Below, one piece after another: positions 36,422-45,011 of a stretch of 64,000 nt of DNA. The DNA lies in assembly GCA_963708095.1 (NCBI GenBank), contig OY970182.1:4712001-4776000 (forward strand), written 5' to 3'. Every line of letters starts with the position of its first letter. Position 1 is the stretch's first letter. The notes beneath the pieces were generated by a model, which was not told the DNA's origin, made no database searches, and worked only from the letters and a program-made list of their open reading frames with translations. The stretch comes from JAJZVS01 sp963708095 (GTDB lineage Bacteria; Pseudomonadota; Alphaproteobacteria; Acetobacterales; Acetobacteraceae). A program made the position numbers and the translations under genes.

Positions 36422-37381
36422 ATGGGGATTGATGCTCACGTATTGCGGTTGCTCCAATATGCGGCCAGTCGGGAATCCTTCAAGGCTACGGCAACGATTG
36501 GCCGTCAGAATGTTCACGTCAGTGACTCGGTCCTGCAGGAAACCTTGCGCCTGCCGCCGAACAAGCACTATGGCCCGTTCTGCGAGGAACTTTTGGTCGA
36601 CAGTTTTGGGGCGACCTCCGTTACATCCTTTGACGCGTCCGATTACGAACAAGCCAGCGTGGTGCATGATTTCAACAAGCCATTGGACCATGGCTGCCTC
36701 TATGATACTGTTCTTGACTTCGGTACTCTCGAACATATTTTCGATGTATCGGTCGCATTTCAGAACGTTGCGGCTCTTTGCAAGCCTAACGGGCGTATTA
36801 TTCATGCCCTTCCAGCGAACAATTATAACGGTCACGGATTTTGGCAATTTTCGCCGGAACTGTTCTTTTCACTTTACTCATCGTCGAATGGCTTCGCCCA
36901 CACCGAGGTCTTCATCGCGGAACTTGATGACGAGAAGCACTGGTGGAAGGCCGACGTTCCAAAAAACGGGATCCGCGTGGAATATACATCGGCCAGTCGC
37001 TCGTATGTTCTGGTCCTCACCCGAAAGCAGGCGGCGCAGACCGCGCAAAACGTGCAGCAGTCCGACTATGTGGCGAATTGGCATGGTCACGTGCCATCCG
37101 TTATTCCACAGCCTTCGATGCGAAATCGGATTCGCGCCGCTTTGAAGCGGATTCCGATGGCTTGGCGTCTCGCCGACGTCATTTTTCCTCTGCGGGACTC
37201 CCATAGTGATGCGCGGATGCACCGATTATCTTCCGGCAATCGCCACTTTACGAAACTGCCGATCACCGTCTTGCTGCCGGCAGCCGAACCGAGCTCCGGC
37301 CCCGTCAGGGCAATCGGGGGAACCTCCGGCGCGTCACCTCTCCCGCTCGGCGGGCTTGGGCCGCGAGAGCGGGAGAGGTGA
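36422..37381 (+). CDS. SAM-dependent methyltransferase-like protein ending inside a repeat
   Basis: A 319-residue protein with a degenerate class I methyltransferase fold: VTSFDASDYEQASVVHDFNK, LYDTVLDFGTLEHIFDVSVA and RIIHALPANNYNGHGFWQFS are the typical acidic strand, EH motif and post-motif. The SAM glycine loop is hard to see. The last 26 or so residues (SSGPVRAIGGTSGASPLPLG and on) are encoded by the repeat element at 37307, so the natural C-terminus has probably been replaced. GC is low, as for the GT8 gene. It likely modifies the glycan. Confidence 0.75.
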   Translation: MGIDAHVLRLLQYAASRESFKATATIGRQNVHVSDSVLQETLRLPPNKHYGPFCEELLVDSFGATSVTSFDASDYEQASVVHDFNKPLDHGCLYDTVLDFGTLEHIFDVSVAFQNVAALCKPNGRIIHALPANNYNGHGFWQFSPELFFSLYSSSNGFAHTEVFIAELDDEKHWWKADVPKNGIRVEYTSASRSYVLVLTRKQAAQTAQNVQQSDYVANWHGHVPSVIPQPSMRNRIRAALKRIPMAWRLADVIFPLRDSHSDARMHRLSSGNRHFTKLPITVLLPAAEPSSGPVRAIGGTSGASPLPLGGLGPRERER

Positions 37382-37411
37382 AGCAGCCGCCCGCGGCAAT
37401 GCTCCGGTTCA
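37307..37411. repeat. Repeat element, truncated copy adjoining IS6
   Basis: AGGGCAATCGGGGGAACCTC, then the same CACCTCTCCCGC and GCGGGAGAGGTGAAG blocks as the copy at 35104, in the same orientation. It stops at CCGGTTC, where the complete copy continues with CCCCCGATTGCCCT; the left end of the IS6 remnant begins at 37412. The IS thus interrupts or deletes the right end of this copy. The copy also supplies the stop of the upstream methyltransferase gene. Confidence 0.75.
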
Positions 37412-38055
37412 GGTTCTGTTGCAAACGCCGCCGAAGCCGAGCCTCGGCCGCACCAGTCGCTTGATCCGCCGGTGGTCCTGCTCGACGATGTTGTTCAGAT
37501 ACTTGCACTGGTGCAGCCGGGAGAAGCGCCACAGCTCGCCCCTCCGCTTCAGCGCCGTCACCGCCCGCGGATAGGCCGGGGTCCTGTCCACCGTGATCGT
37601 GCGAGGATTGACGGTGTGTGGCTGCGCCGGCGCCTTGCGAAAGAACCGCTTGGCAGCTGGCGCGTCCCGCCGGGCCGAGAGCAGGAAGTCAACCGTCTGG
37701 CCGAGGCTGTCCACCGCCCGATACAGATAAGTCCAGACGCCTTTGACCTTGATACAGGTCTCGTCCACCTGCCAGGAGCCGGCGGACCCGCTGCTCCAGC
37801 GTTGTCGCATAGGCCTGCACCCAGCGGAACAGGGTCGTGTGGTCGACCGAGATGCCTCGATCCGACAGCGTCGCGGCCAGATCGCGGTCGCTGATCGGGA
37901 AGGCCAGATACCAGCGCAGCGCCTACAGGATCACCTCGCCTGTGACGTGCCGCCCCCTGAACGTGCCGCCCTGACCCGCCACCATCACCCCGTCTGTCCG
38001 CCGTTCCCTGTCCCGCGACCTCAACCACACGCGCCCTGGCTTTTGCAACACAGCC
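37412..38055 (-). mobile_element. Degenerate IS6-family insertion sequence
   Basis: Terminal inverted repeats are GGTTCTGTTGCAAA (37412-37425) and, reversed, GGCTGTGTTGCAAA (38042-38055). The minus strand encodes FRGRHVTGEVIL, a TAG at 37923-37925, then in a broken frame RWYLAFPISDRDLAATLSDR, GISVDHTTLFRWVQAYA, and after a frameshift near 37800 QVDETCIKVKGVWTYLYRAV, D...VDRTPAYPRAVTAL and YLNNIVEQDHRRIKRLVRP. This is the IS26-like DDE transposase. With an internal stop, a frameshift and only 644 bp against about 800 expected, it is dead. Confidence 0.88.
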
Positions 38056-38152
38056 CGACTGACATTATATGACATATGGGCGCGATCGGCGTGCTGGGGC
38101 CTGCGCCCGTTGCTTGCATGGTGCCCGTGTACGCTGGTAGAACACTGCACAT

Positions 38153-38839
38153 ATGAAGAAGGTGGGGGGTGGCAGAGTGCGTAACACACATGCAGCAATT
38201 GCGACGGCGATCGCGCTTGTTCTTGCAGGGTGTGCGCAGACGCCCTCCAACCCGAGGATCGCCGTGGCCCCAAGCCAGGCCAAGAGCTTCGAGGCGTTCC
38301 AGGCCGACCAGACGTATTGCAAGCAGTACGCGCAGGCGCAGGTCGCCGGGCAGGCGCAGCAGGCAAACCGCACCACGATGCTGGGAGCGGGCGGAGGCGC
38401 GCTCGGCGGCGCGGCGCTCGGGGCGGCGGGCGGCGCCATCGGCGGCAATGCCGGGGCGGGTGCTGCCATCGGCGCCCTGGCCGGTGTCGCGCTGGGCACG
38501 GCAGGAGGGGCAATTGCGTCGAACCGGCAGCAGACGGCGACGCAGCGCCAGTACGACCAGGCCTATGGCCAGTGCATGTATTCCCGCGGCAACGACGTGC
38601 AGGGCTTCCCGCCGCACGTGCGGTCCGCGTCCACGCTCTCGCCGAACGACCCCGCGCTGGTGCGCAGCGTGCAGACGGAACTGATCCGCCTGCACTATCT
38701 TGGCCCGCCGGCTGACGGCATCGCCGGGCCACAGACCATCTCGGCCATCACGCGTTTCCAGCAGACCGCCGGAATGCAGCCCTCGGGGCAGGCGTCTCCG
38801 GCATTGCTCGCTCGCCTGCAGGCGACGTCAGGCGGCTGA
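38153..38839 (+). CDS. Lipoprotein with glycine-zipper and peptidoglycan-binding domains
   Basis: A 228-residue envelope protein. An N-terminal signal ends in the lipobox LAGC (Cys27). A glycine-zipper segment follows (about residues 76-118: GAGGGALGGAALGAAGGAIG and on), probably membrane-inserting, then a conserved YDQAYGQCMYSRGNDV block. The C-terminus is a PG_binding_1-type domain (VRSVQTELIRLHYLGPPADG, IAGPQTISAITRFQQ). It probably anchors the outer membrane to the wall. It stands alone downstream of the IS6 remnant. Confidence 0.88.
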   Translation: MKKVGGGRVRNTHAAIATAIALVLAGCAQTPSNPRIAVAPSQAKSFEAFQADQTYCKQYAQAQVAGQAQQANRTTMLGAGGGALGGAALGAAGGAIGGNAGAGAAIGALAGVALGTAGGAIASNRQQTATQRQYDQAYGQCMYSRGNDVQGFPPHVRSASTLSPNDPALVRSVQTELIRLHYLGPPADGIAGPQTISAITRFQQTAGMQPSGQASPALLARLQATSGG

Positions 38840-38936
38840 CCGAGAGCGCCCACCGAGTGCTTGCCCTTCTTGGGGATGCCGATCTTGGGAATGACGGTGT
38901 CGTCGGAACGTCCCGCCAGATCTCGATGGGCGTCAT

Positions 38937-40127
38937 TCAGGCCGCTTGCGGCAGGGCTCCGTGCGGATCGATCACGAACTTGTTGGCGACGCCGGAGTCG
39001 AAAGCTGCATAGCCTTCGGGCGCCTCATCGAGGGTGATGACCTTCGCGTTCACGATCTTCGCAATGGGCAGCCGGTCCCACAGGATCGCCTGCATCAGTT
39101 GGCGGTTGTAGCGTAGCACGGGGGTCTGGCCGGTGTGGAAGCTGTGCGACTTGGCCCAGCCCTCGCCAAAGCGAAGGCTCAGCGAACCGTGCTTCGCGCG
39201 CTCGTCTGTGGCACCGGGATCCTCCGTCACGTACAGGCCAGGAATGCCGATCGCGCCTGCGACCCGGGTTACCTCCATCGCCTGGTTCAGTACGCTCGCA
39301 GGTTGATCGGACCCGCCGTGGCCGCGGGCCTCGAAACCCACGCAGTCTATGAAGGCGTCCACCTCGGGCACTTTCAGGATCTGTGCGATCCGCTCACGCA
39401 GCTTTGCATCACCCGAAAGGTTGACCGGCTCGAAGCCGACCGACTTCGCGTGGTCGAGCCGCGCCGCATTGAAGTCGCCGACCAAAACAACGGCCGCCCC
39501 GAGCAGCCGCGCCGATGCGGCCGTGGCCAGGCCCACCGGTCCCGCCCCGGCCACATACACTGTCGATCCGGCCTGGACGCCCGCGTTGACGGCGCCATGG
39601 AAGCCGGTCGGCAGAATGTCGGTCAGCATCGTCAGATCGCGTATTCTGGCGCGCGCCTGTTCCTTGTCGGGGAAGCGGAGCAGGTTGAAGTCGGCGTAGG
39701 GCACCATGACGTACTCGGCCTGTCCGCCGACCCAGCCTCCCATGTCGACATAACCGTAGGCACCCCCCGGTTGTTTGTCGTTCACGGTGAGGCAGACGCC
39801 GGTATCGCCGTGCAGGCACGTCCGGCACCGCCCGCAGGCCACGTTGAACGGCACCGACACGAGGTCGCCGACGCTCACCTTCTCAACGTCTGATCCGAGT
39901 TCGATGACTTCGCCCGTGATCTCGTGGCCCAGCACCATGCCGATGGGCGCTGTCGTGCGGCCGCGCACCATGTGCTGGTCGGAGCCGCAGATGTTGGTGG
40001 AGAACACCTTCAGGATCACACCGTGCGTGATCCTGCGCCCGGCAGGCGTCTCGAATTTCGGATCGGGAATCGTCTCGACGGCAACCTTGCCGGGACCTTT
40101 GTAGACGACACCGCGATTGCCTGCCAT
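38937..40127 (-). CDS. fdhA: Glutathione-independent formaldehyde dehydrogenase
   Basis: A 396-residue zinc alcohol-dehydrogenase-family enzyme closest in layout to Pseudomonas formaldehyde dehydrogenase (about 398 residues), which oxidises formaldehyde with NAD and needs no glutathione. Catalytic zinc ligands Cys47 and His68 (NICGSDQHMVRGR, GHEITGE) and the structural zinc cysteines 98, 101, 104 and 112 are present, as is the cofactor loop AGAGPVGLATAASARLLGAA. ATG at 40127 has GGAGG eight bases upstream. It is flanked by repeats and appears to be a single-gene unit. Confidence 0.93.
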   Translation of the reverse strand: MAGNRGVVYKGPGKVAVETIPDPKFETPAGRRITHGVILKVFSTNICGSDQHMVRGRTTAPIGMVLGHEITGEVIELGSDVEKVSVGDLVSVPFNVACGRCRTCLHGDTGVCLTVNDKQPGGAYGYVDMGGWVGGQAEYVMVPYADFNLLRFPDKEQARARIRDLTMLTDILPTGFHGAVNAGVQAGSTVYVAGAGPVGLATAASARLLGAAVVLVGDFNAARLDHAKSVGFEPVNLSGDAKLRERIAQILKVPEVDAFIDCVGFEARGHGGSDQPASVLNQAMEVTRVAGAIGIPGLYVTEDPGATDERAKHGSLSLRFGEGWAKSHSFHTGQTPVLRYNRQLMQAILWDRLPIAKIVNAKVITLDEAPEGYAAFDSGVANKFVIDPHGALPQAA

Positions 40128-40768
40128 AGCGCGCCTCCTGATCTCGATGATGGTGGGGCCCTGGGAGCCACGGGGCCAGGGCTGGCAGTCCTGCGTCTTC
40201 GCGCAGACGCCGCCATTCTGCTTCATTGACCCTTCAACTAGGAACGGGACGATACCCGTCAACCCCACAGGCCTCTTCCTTCTCTCGGACGCGGGGAGAG
40301 CCGTCGGGCGCGCGGGCATGACGGAATGCTGCCGTGCAACCGCCCCCTCTCCCGCTTGCGGGAGAGATGCCCTGCATCGGGCCGCCGATGCGCCACCGGG
40401 GATGAAAATCCTTCACAGGAGCGCAATCGTGGAATCTCATTTCTGTTTTTTCATAGCAGGGTCGGGGTGAGGGTGTCGGGGACGACGGAAGCACCCTTAC
40501 CCCAGCCCTCTCCCGGAAGCGGGAGTAGGGGGTGTTGGCATGGCGGCCGGTGCGTTCCCCCAACCGCCCGCCATTTCAAATACAGCTTGTTCTGCGGCCG
40601 ACGGGGCATCCGCATCGTCGGTTTCGACAACGAACGCGGCAAGGGCGACCACCACCACCGCCGTGGGGGCCTACACCTTCACCACGCTCGCCCGTCCCGG
40701 GACCACCCTCACGACCGGGTGCGACGTCGACCGGGCGGATATCGAAGCCGCCTGACTGGCACGCCCCG
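40128..40768. other. 641-bp gap with REP-type hairpins and no gene
   Basis: Two short palindromes of the common CTCTCCCGC type are seen: CTCTCCCGC-TT-GCGGGAGAG (40347-40366) and CTCCCG-GAAG-CGGGAG (40510-40525). The downstream part (40570-40750) has open frames with serine/threonine-rich translations but no domain, ribosome site or clear start. Promoters for fdhA may lie near 40130-40200; none is clear. Confidence 0.55.
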
Positions 40769-41992
40769 CTACGCCCGCGCCCGCTTCCCCTCCACATCTG
40801 GCAGGAACGCCGTCAGCAGCCCGATCACCGGCAGGAATGCGCAGACCCGATACACGAACTCGATGCTCGTCCAGTCCGCCAGCGCCCCCAGCACCGCCGC
40901 CCCCACGCCCGCCATCCCGAACGCGAAGCCGAAGAACATCCCCGAAACCATCCCGATCCGCCCCGGCATCAATTCTTGCGCATAGACAACGATCGCCGAG
41001 AACGCCGATGACAGCACGAGCCCGATCACCACGCTCAGCCCGATCGTCGCCGTCAGCCCCACATAAGGCAGCACCAGGGTGAACGGCAGCACGCCGACGA
41101 TCGAACCCCAGATCACCGTCTTGCGCCCGAACCGATCCCCCACCGGCCCGCCGATCACCGTCCCTGCCGCCGAGGAGGCAAGGAACACGAACAGGCACAC
41201 CTGCGCGTTCTGCGTGTGCAGATGGAAATGGTCCATCAGGTAGAAGATGTAGTAGCTGTTGATACTGGCCAGGTAGAAGAACTTGGAGAAGATCAGCGCC
41301 AGCAGCACCGTCATCGCCCGCGTGACCTCCCGCGCCGGCAGGGCGGAGACGGCGGCGGTGCGCGGCGGCGTGCGCGTCCGCCCGCGCGTCTTGTACCAGT
41401 GCCCGAGTGCCGTCAGGATCGCCATCCCTCCCAGCGCCACCAGCGCGAACCAGGCGAGGCTGCCCTGCCCGCGCGGCAGGATGAAGAACGCCGCCAGCAA
41501 AGGCCCCAGCGACTGCCCGAACGTCCCCCCCACCTGGAACAGCGACTGCGCCAGTCCGTGCCGGCCGCCCGAGGCCAGCCGCGCAATCCGCGAGGACTTG
41601 GGATGGAAGATCGACGAACCGATCCCGAGCAGCGCCGCGCCGGCCAGCAGCGCTCCGAAATTCGGCGCCACCGCAAGGCTGAGCAGCCCGAACAGGGTGA
41701 ACCCCATGCCGAACGGCAACGAATAGGGCAGCGGCCGGCGGTCCGTGTACTGCCCGATCACCGGCTGCAGCAAGGAAGCCGTGGTCTGGTACGTCAACGT
41801 CAGCAGCCCGATCTGCCCGAAGCTGAGGTCGAACCCGCCCTTCAGGATCGGGTAGATCGCCGGGAGCAGCGACTGCATCATGTCGTTCAGCAGATGGCAG
41901 AAGCTGATCGCCGCCAGGATCGGGAAGGCGGTCGACGCAGGTTTGGCAGGCGTGGTGCCGCTGCGGCCGGGGGAAGTGACGATCTCGCTCAA
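40769..41992 (-). CDS. MFS transporter, fosmidomycin-resistance (Fsr) type
   Basis: About 407 residues with 12 hydrophobic segments. The Fsr-type signature includes FCHLLNDMMQSLLPAIYPIL, FDLSFGQIGLLTLTYQTTAS, LLQPVIGQYTDRRP and GSSIFHPKSSRIARLASGG, and the MFS loop GDRFGRKTVIWG. It is a probable drug or metabolite exporter at the inner membrane. No ATG is well placed: TTG at 41992 follows an AAAGG ribosome site, and a TTG at 42049 is a longer alternative. The divergent AraC-type gene 128 bases away probably controls it, as NimR controls NimT. Confidence 0.88.
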   Translation of the reverse strand: MSEIVTSPGRSGTTPAKPASTAFPILAAISFCHLLNDMMQSLLPAIYPILKGGFDLSFGQIGLLTLTYQTTASLLQPVIGQYTDRRPLPYSLPFGMGFTLFGLLSLAVAPNFGALLAGAALLGIGSSIFHPKSSRIARLASGGRHGLAQSLFQVGGTFGQSLGPLLAAFFILPRGQGSLAWFALVALGGMAILTALGHWYKTRGRTRTPPRTAAVSALPAREVTRAMTVLLALIFSKFFYLASINSYYIFYLMDHFHLHTQNAQVCLFVFLASSAAGTVIGGPVGDRFGRKTVIWGSIVGVLPFTLVLPYVGLTATIGLSVVIGLVLSSAFSAIVVYAQELMPGRIGMVSGMFFGFAFGMAGVGAAVLGALADWTSIEFVYRVCAFLPVIGLLTAFLPDVEGKRARA

Positions 41993-42120
41993 CGGTAACC
42001 GACCTTTCGTCCCTCGGCCGGGCACCCGGCGGAGGCGTGTTGCATCCAACGATCCCCAAGATTAGGAAGCAAGGCCCGGCCCGCCACCGCAATCAGGCCG
42101 AATACTTACGCGAGTGGGCC

Positions 42121-42897
42121 ATGCCCCGGAATACCAGGGTCGAGATTTTCGACCGGCTGCCACGCCCGGTCATCGTCGTCGCGAATGACTTCGCCGACGG
42201 CTACACCATCCCGCTGCACCAGCATCGGCGCAGCCAGCTCCTGCACGGCGCGGCCGGCGCGGTCCTGGTTACCACCGCCTTCGGCACATGGCTGGTGCCG
42301 CCGCAGCGCGGCATGTGGCTCCCCGGAGGGGTCGATCACACGGTGCGCATGCTCGGCAACGTCCACACCCATAGCGTGTACCTCGAGCCCGCAGCGGCAA
42401 CCGGCATGCCGGATCGCTGCCAGGTGGTCGGACTCTCGCCCTTCATGCGCGCCCTGCTGGCCGAGGCGGTCGACCTGCCCGTGGACCACGACCCCGACAG
42501 CCGCGCCGGCGCGCTGATGGCGCTGCTGCTGCACGAAATGCGGGAACTCACCGTCCTGCCGCTCGCACTGCCGATCCCCGTGCATCCGGCGCTGGCCGAG
42601 CACTGCCGCCGCTTCCTCGGCCGGCCCACGCCGCACGCCACCATCGACGCCTGGAGCGCCGCCCTGGGGATGAGCCGGCGGGCGTTCACCCGGCTGTTCC
42701 GCCGCGAAACCGGGCTCGGCTTCGCCGCCTGGCGCCAGCAGGCGTGCCTGGTCGCGGCCCTGCCGCGGCTGGTGGCAGGAGAAGCGGTGACAACGATCGC
42801 GATCGACCTCGGCTACGACAACCCGGCAGCATTCACCAGCATGTTCAAGCGCCTGCTGGGCGCATCGCCACGGTCGTACCTCCGGCGCGGCGTGTGA
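42121..42897 (+). CDS. AraC-family transcriptional regulator
   Basis: A 258-residue regulator. The N-terminal cupin-like sensor has IPLHQHRRSQLLHGAAGAVL, VPPQRGMWLPGGVDHTVRM and HTHSVYLEP; the C-terminal double helix-turn-helix has WSAALGMSRRAFTRLFRRET, GLGFAAWRQQA and TTIAIDLGYDNPAAFTSMFK. This is the NimR-like subgroup usually paired with an efflux pump gene. It is divergent from the Fsr-type transporter, so regulation of that gene across the shared 128-base promoter region is likely. The ligand is unknown. ATG at 42121 was chosen from family length. Confidence 0.9.
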   Translation: MPRNTRVEIFDRLPRPVIVVANDFADGYTIPLHQHRRSQLLHGAAGAVLVTTAFGTWLVPPQRGMWLPGGVDHTVRMLGNVHTHSVYLEPAAATGMPDRCQVVGLSPFMRALLAEAVDLPVDHDPDSRAGALMALLLHEMRELTVLPLALPIPVHPALAEHCRRFLGRPTPHATIDAWSAALGMSRRAFTRLFRRETGLGFAAWRQQACLVAALPRLVAGEAVTTIAIDLGYDNPAAFTSMFKRLLGASPRSYLRRGV

Positions 42898-42906
42898 CCG
42901 GTCGGG

Positions 42907-44028
42907 TCAGGGTCGCACCAGCGAGATGACGATCTCGACGCCGATCAGCATCAGGATGACGATTTCGAGCAGTTCGGCGCGTGCGCCGGCGGCTTCGTCG
43001 TGCAGGGCGGTATAGGTTTCGCGGATGATGGCGAGCTTGCGGTCCACGGCGGCGCTAACGTTTGAGACACGGAACGTCTCCATCGCGGCGGCGTAGACGC
43101 GCGCGAGGTAGACGTCCTCTGTCACCTGCAGGGCGTTGTCGACCCGCTCGGCGAGCTCGCTCACCTCGGCCACCAGGCTGTGCAGGTCGCGGGCGAGGCG
43201 GGCGTAGCGGCGGGCGGCGAGCAGGTTGGTGCGCCGGCGCGCGGCGGCCACGAGGTCGCGCATGCGCGGCAGCTCGGCGTCGAGCATCTCGTCGTAGGTG
43301 CGCATCTCCAGCAACTGGGCGTTGGCCATCTCCAGCACGTCGGTGACGTCGGTTTCCCGTTGCGGTTCGTAGATGAACGCGCGGTCCCAGGTGAGCGCCA
43401 CGAGGTCGTCGGGGTAGTAGGAGAAGCGGTGCCGCAGCAGGTCGCGCCGCGCGCCGTCCGACAGCGGCCGTTCCTCGCCGGCGAGCAGGGGCACGAGGTC
43501 GGCGCGCTGTTGCAGCGCCTTGGCGGTAAGCGGGGTGTCGAAGGCGTCGACCACGGCGAGCAGGTAGTCCTCCTGCAACGGCACCGGGGTCGGGCGGTCG
43601 AGCGCGTCGCCAAGCAGGGCGCGCAGGTGCGCCAGCAGGCCGTCCCACACCGCGGCCGGTGCGCGGGGGCCGACGGCCTGGTCGGTGTGGGTCACGAGCC
43701 GGGTGAAGCCGGTCCACGACAGGTCCTGCGCGGGCAGGCGCAGCGACAGGGCGACGATGCCGAAATCATACAGCCTGGCGCCCGCCGTCGCCTCGCGCCT
43801 GGTGGCGCCGATATCGAGCGGCACGGTGCCGAGTTCCAGCGCCAGCGGGGCGACGCCGAAGGAGACCGCCTTGGCGGGTGTGCGCACCAGCCGGCTGCGC
43901 GTGCTGGCGCCTTGCGGGCGGCGGGCCGACAGGGCCTCGGCGCGTTTGAGGTCGATCTCGTTGGCGAGGTCGAACAGGCGGAGCGCGATGACGTGGCCGG
44001 ATCGCACCGTGGGCTCGCTGCCGCTCAT
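42907..44028 (-). CDS. RMD1/DUF155-like protein with C-terminal membrane anchor
   Basis: A 373-residue protein. A globular N-terminal half (residues 50-200, including YDFGIVALSLRLP) precedes FSYYPDDLVALTWDRAFIYE; the second half is a long helical, probably coiled-coil region (about residues 235-345) and the last 20 residues are hydrophobic (ELLEIVILMLIGVEIVISLV). The order and the terminal helix resemble the RMD1/DUF155 family, known from mitochondria and many bacteria with no assigned function. The match is from overall pattern only. Confidence 0.65.
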   Translation of the reverse strand: MSGSEPTVRSGHVIALRLFDLANEIDLKRAEALSARRPQGASTRSRLVRTPAKAVSFGVAPLALELGTVPLDIGATRREATAGARLYDFGIVALSLRLPAQDLSWTGFTRLVTHTDQAVGPRAPAAVWDGLLAHLRALLGDALDRPTPVPLQEDYLLAVVDAFDTPLTAKALQQRADLVPLLAGEERPLSDGARRDLLRHRFSYYPDDLVALTWDRAFIYEPQRETDVTDVLEMANAQLLEMRTYDEMLDAELPRMRDLVAAARRRTNLLAARRYARLARDLHSLVAEVSELAERVDNALQVTEDVYLARVYAAAMETFRVSNVSAAVDRKLAIIRETYTALHDEAAGARAELLEIVILMLIGVEIVISLVRP

Positions 44029-44160
44029 GCCGCCGATCTCCCCGCCGTCGCGGCTTGTATGGCCGATTGCGCGGTTGCCGGCCAGGAGGGGGCTTCTCCC
44101 TTTCCCGCGCGCTTGCGGGGGGAGCGGTTCCGGGACGGGCGTGGGAGCGGTGCCGGGATG

Positions 44161-44199
44161 CCCTCACCCGCCGCGCCAAAGGGGCGCGGCGGGTGAGGG
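44161..44199 (-). terminator. 17-bp perfect hairpin downstream of the marR gene
   Basis: CCCTCACCCGCCGCGCC (44161-44177) pairs with GGCGCGGCGGGTGAGGG (44183-44199) around loop AAAGG. It lies 76 bases beyond the stop of the MarR-type gene, in its direction of transcription, and before the DUF155-like gene. There is no U-tract. A related hairpin follows clpA at 48609-48649. Confidence 0.55.
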
Positions 44200-44274
44200 C
44201 AGCGTCCCCGAGTGCCCGCGGACCCCGTGCCGGTCCAGCACGGCGCGGACCACCATACGCTTTGCTGTTCCGTC

Positions 44275-44814
44275 CTACCGCTTGCCGCCCGGGTCTTCCC
44301 TGACGGCGATGAAGCCCTGCCGGAGGCGCTGCAACAGCGACGTAAGCGTCTCCAGCTCATCCGCTGAGAATGTCGCGACCACGGCACGCAATGACGTGAT
44401 GTTGGAGTCGATCGCTTGCTCGACGATTGCCCGCCCTCTCGACGTCAGGGTTGCAATCAGGTTCCTGCGGTCGTCGCGGTCCACGGAGGATTTCACCAGG
44501 CCGTCACGCTCGAGACACGTCATCAGTCCCGACACGGTGGCGCGGGTGACCTCCAGGGCCTTCACGATTTCCTTGTGCGGAACACCGCTGGCCTCGGACG
44601 CCCATAACAGCACCAGGATCTGAAAACGCGCCGGTGTCCCTGCCGTGCCCGCCATCCATTCGGTGATGGCGTTGTCCACCTGCTGCGCGGTCATGCGCAG
44701 CGCGAACACCACGTCGAGCGCCGGAAGGGCCGGCCCTGAAAAGCGCTTGCGAAGCGCCTCCATGACGGTCGGCGCCGGTTTCGGAGGAAGGCGGTGGGGT
44801 GCTCGCGGGGGCAT
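44275..44814 (-). CDS. MarR-family transcriptional regulator
   Basis: A 179-residue winged-helix regulator. FQILVLLWASEASGVPHKEI, VKALEVTRATVSGLMTCLER and DGLVKSSVDRDDRRNLIATL are the DNA-binding domain with its beta wing; helices on both sides make the dimer. ATG at 44814 has GGAG six bases upstream. It is divergent from the HlyD-EmrB pair and most likely represses it, releasing on binding a small phenolic or drug ligand as EmrR/MarR proteins do. A perfect -35 TTGACA on its strand lies at 44887-44892. Confidence 0.92.
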   Translation of the reverse strand: MPPRAPHRLPPKPAPTVMEALRKRFSGPALPALDVVFALRMTAQQVDNAITEWMAGTAGTPARFQILVLLWASEASGVPHKEIVKALEVTRATVSGLMTCLERDGLVKSSVDRDDRRNLIATLTSRGRAIVEQAIDSNITSLRAVVATFSADELETLTSLLQRLRQGFIAVREDPGGKR

Positions 44815-44957
44815 CGGTGTCTCCAGTCGGGGCCCGGTCGCCCTGCATGCTCCAGATGATGATCTGTATGGCAGCTAACCATATGCTGTCAACGCCTGCC
44901 TGCCCTGCGGATTCGATAGGCAAGAGAGGTTACAAATCCGTGATCTGTCTGGACTCT

Positions 44958-44971
44958 GTTAGGCGTCTAAC
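44958..44971. promoter_or_regulatory. Probable MarR operator upstream of the efflux genes
   Basis: GTTAGGCGTCTAAC is an inverted repeat (GTTAG and CTAAC around GCGT), 12 of 14 positions symmetrical, 40 bases before the HlyD-type gene and in the divergent marR-efflux gap. The spacing and symmetry fit MarR-family sites. TTAAAT at 44972-44977 may be the -10 box it blocks. Confidence 0.55.
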
Positions 44972-45011
44972 TTAAATCGTATGGCGCCTTACAGATCTCC
45001 GGAGGGGAGCG

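Noticed and set aside
38840..38936. Minus-strand tail DDTVIPKIGIPKKGKHSVGA downstream of fdhA
   Set aside because: It reads like the end of a protein, but no upstream part of such a gene exists here, since fdhA occupies the strand. Too short to call even as a fragment.
40540..40755. Small plus-strand frame of 71 codons
   Set aside because: Serine/threonine/alanine-rich translation without a ribosome site or homology, lying beside REP hairpins.
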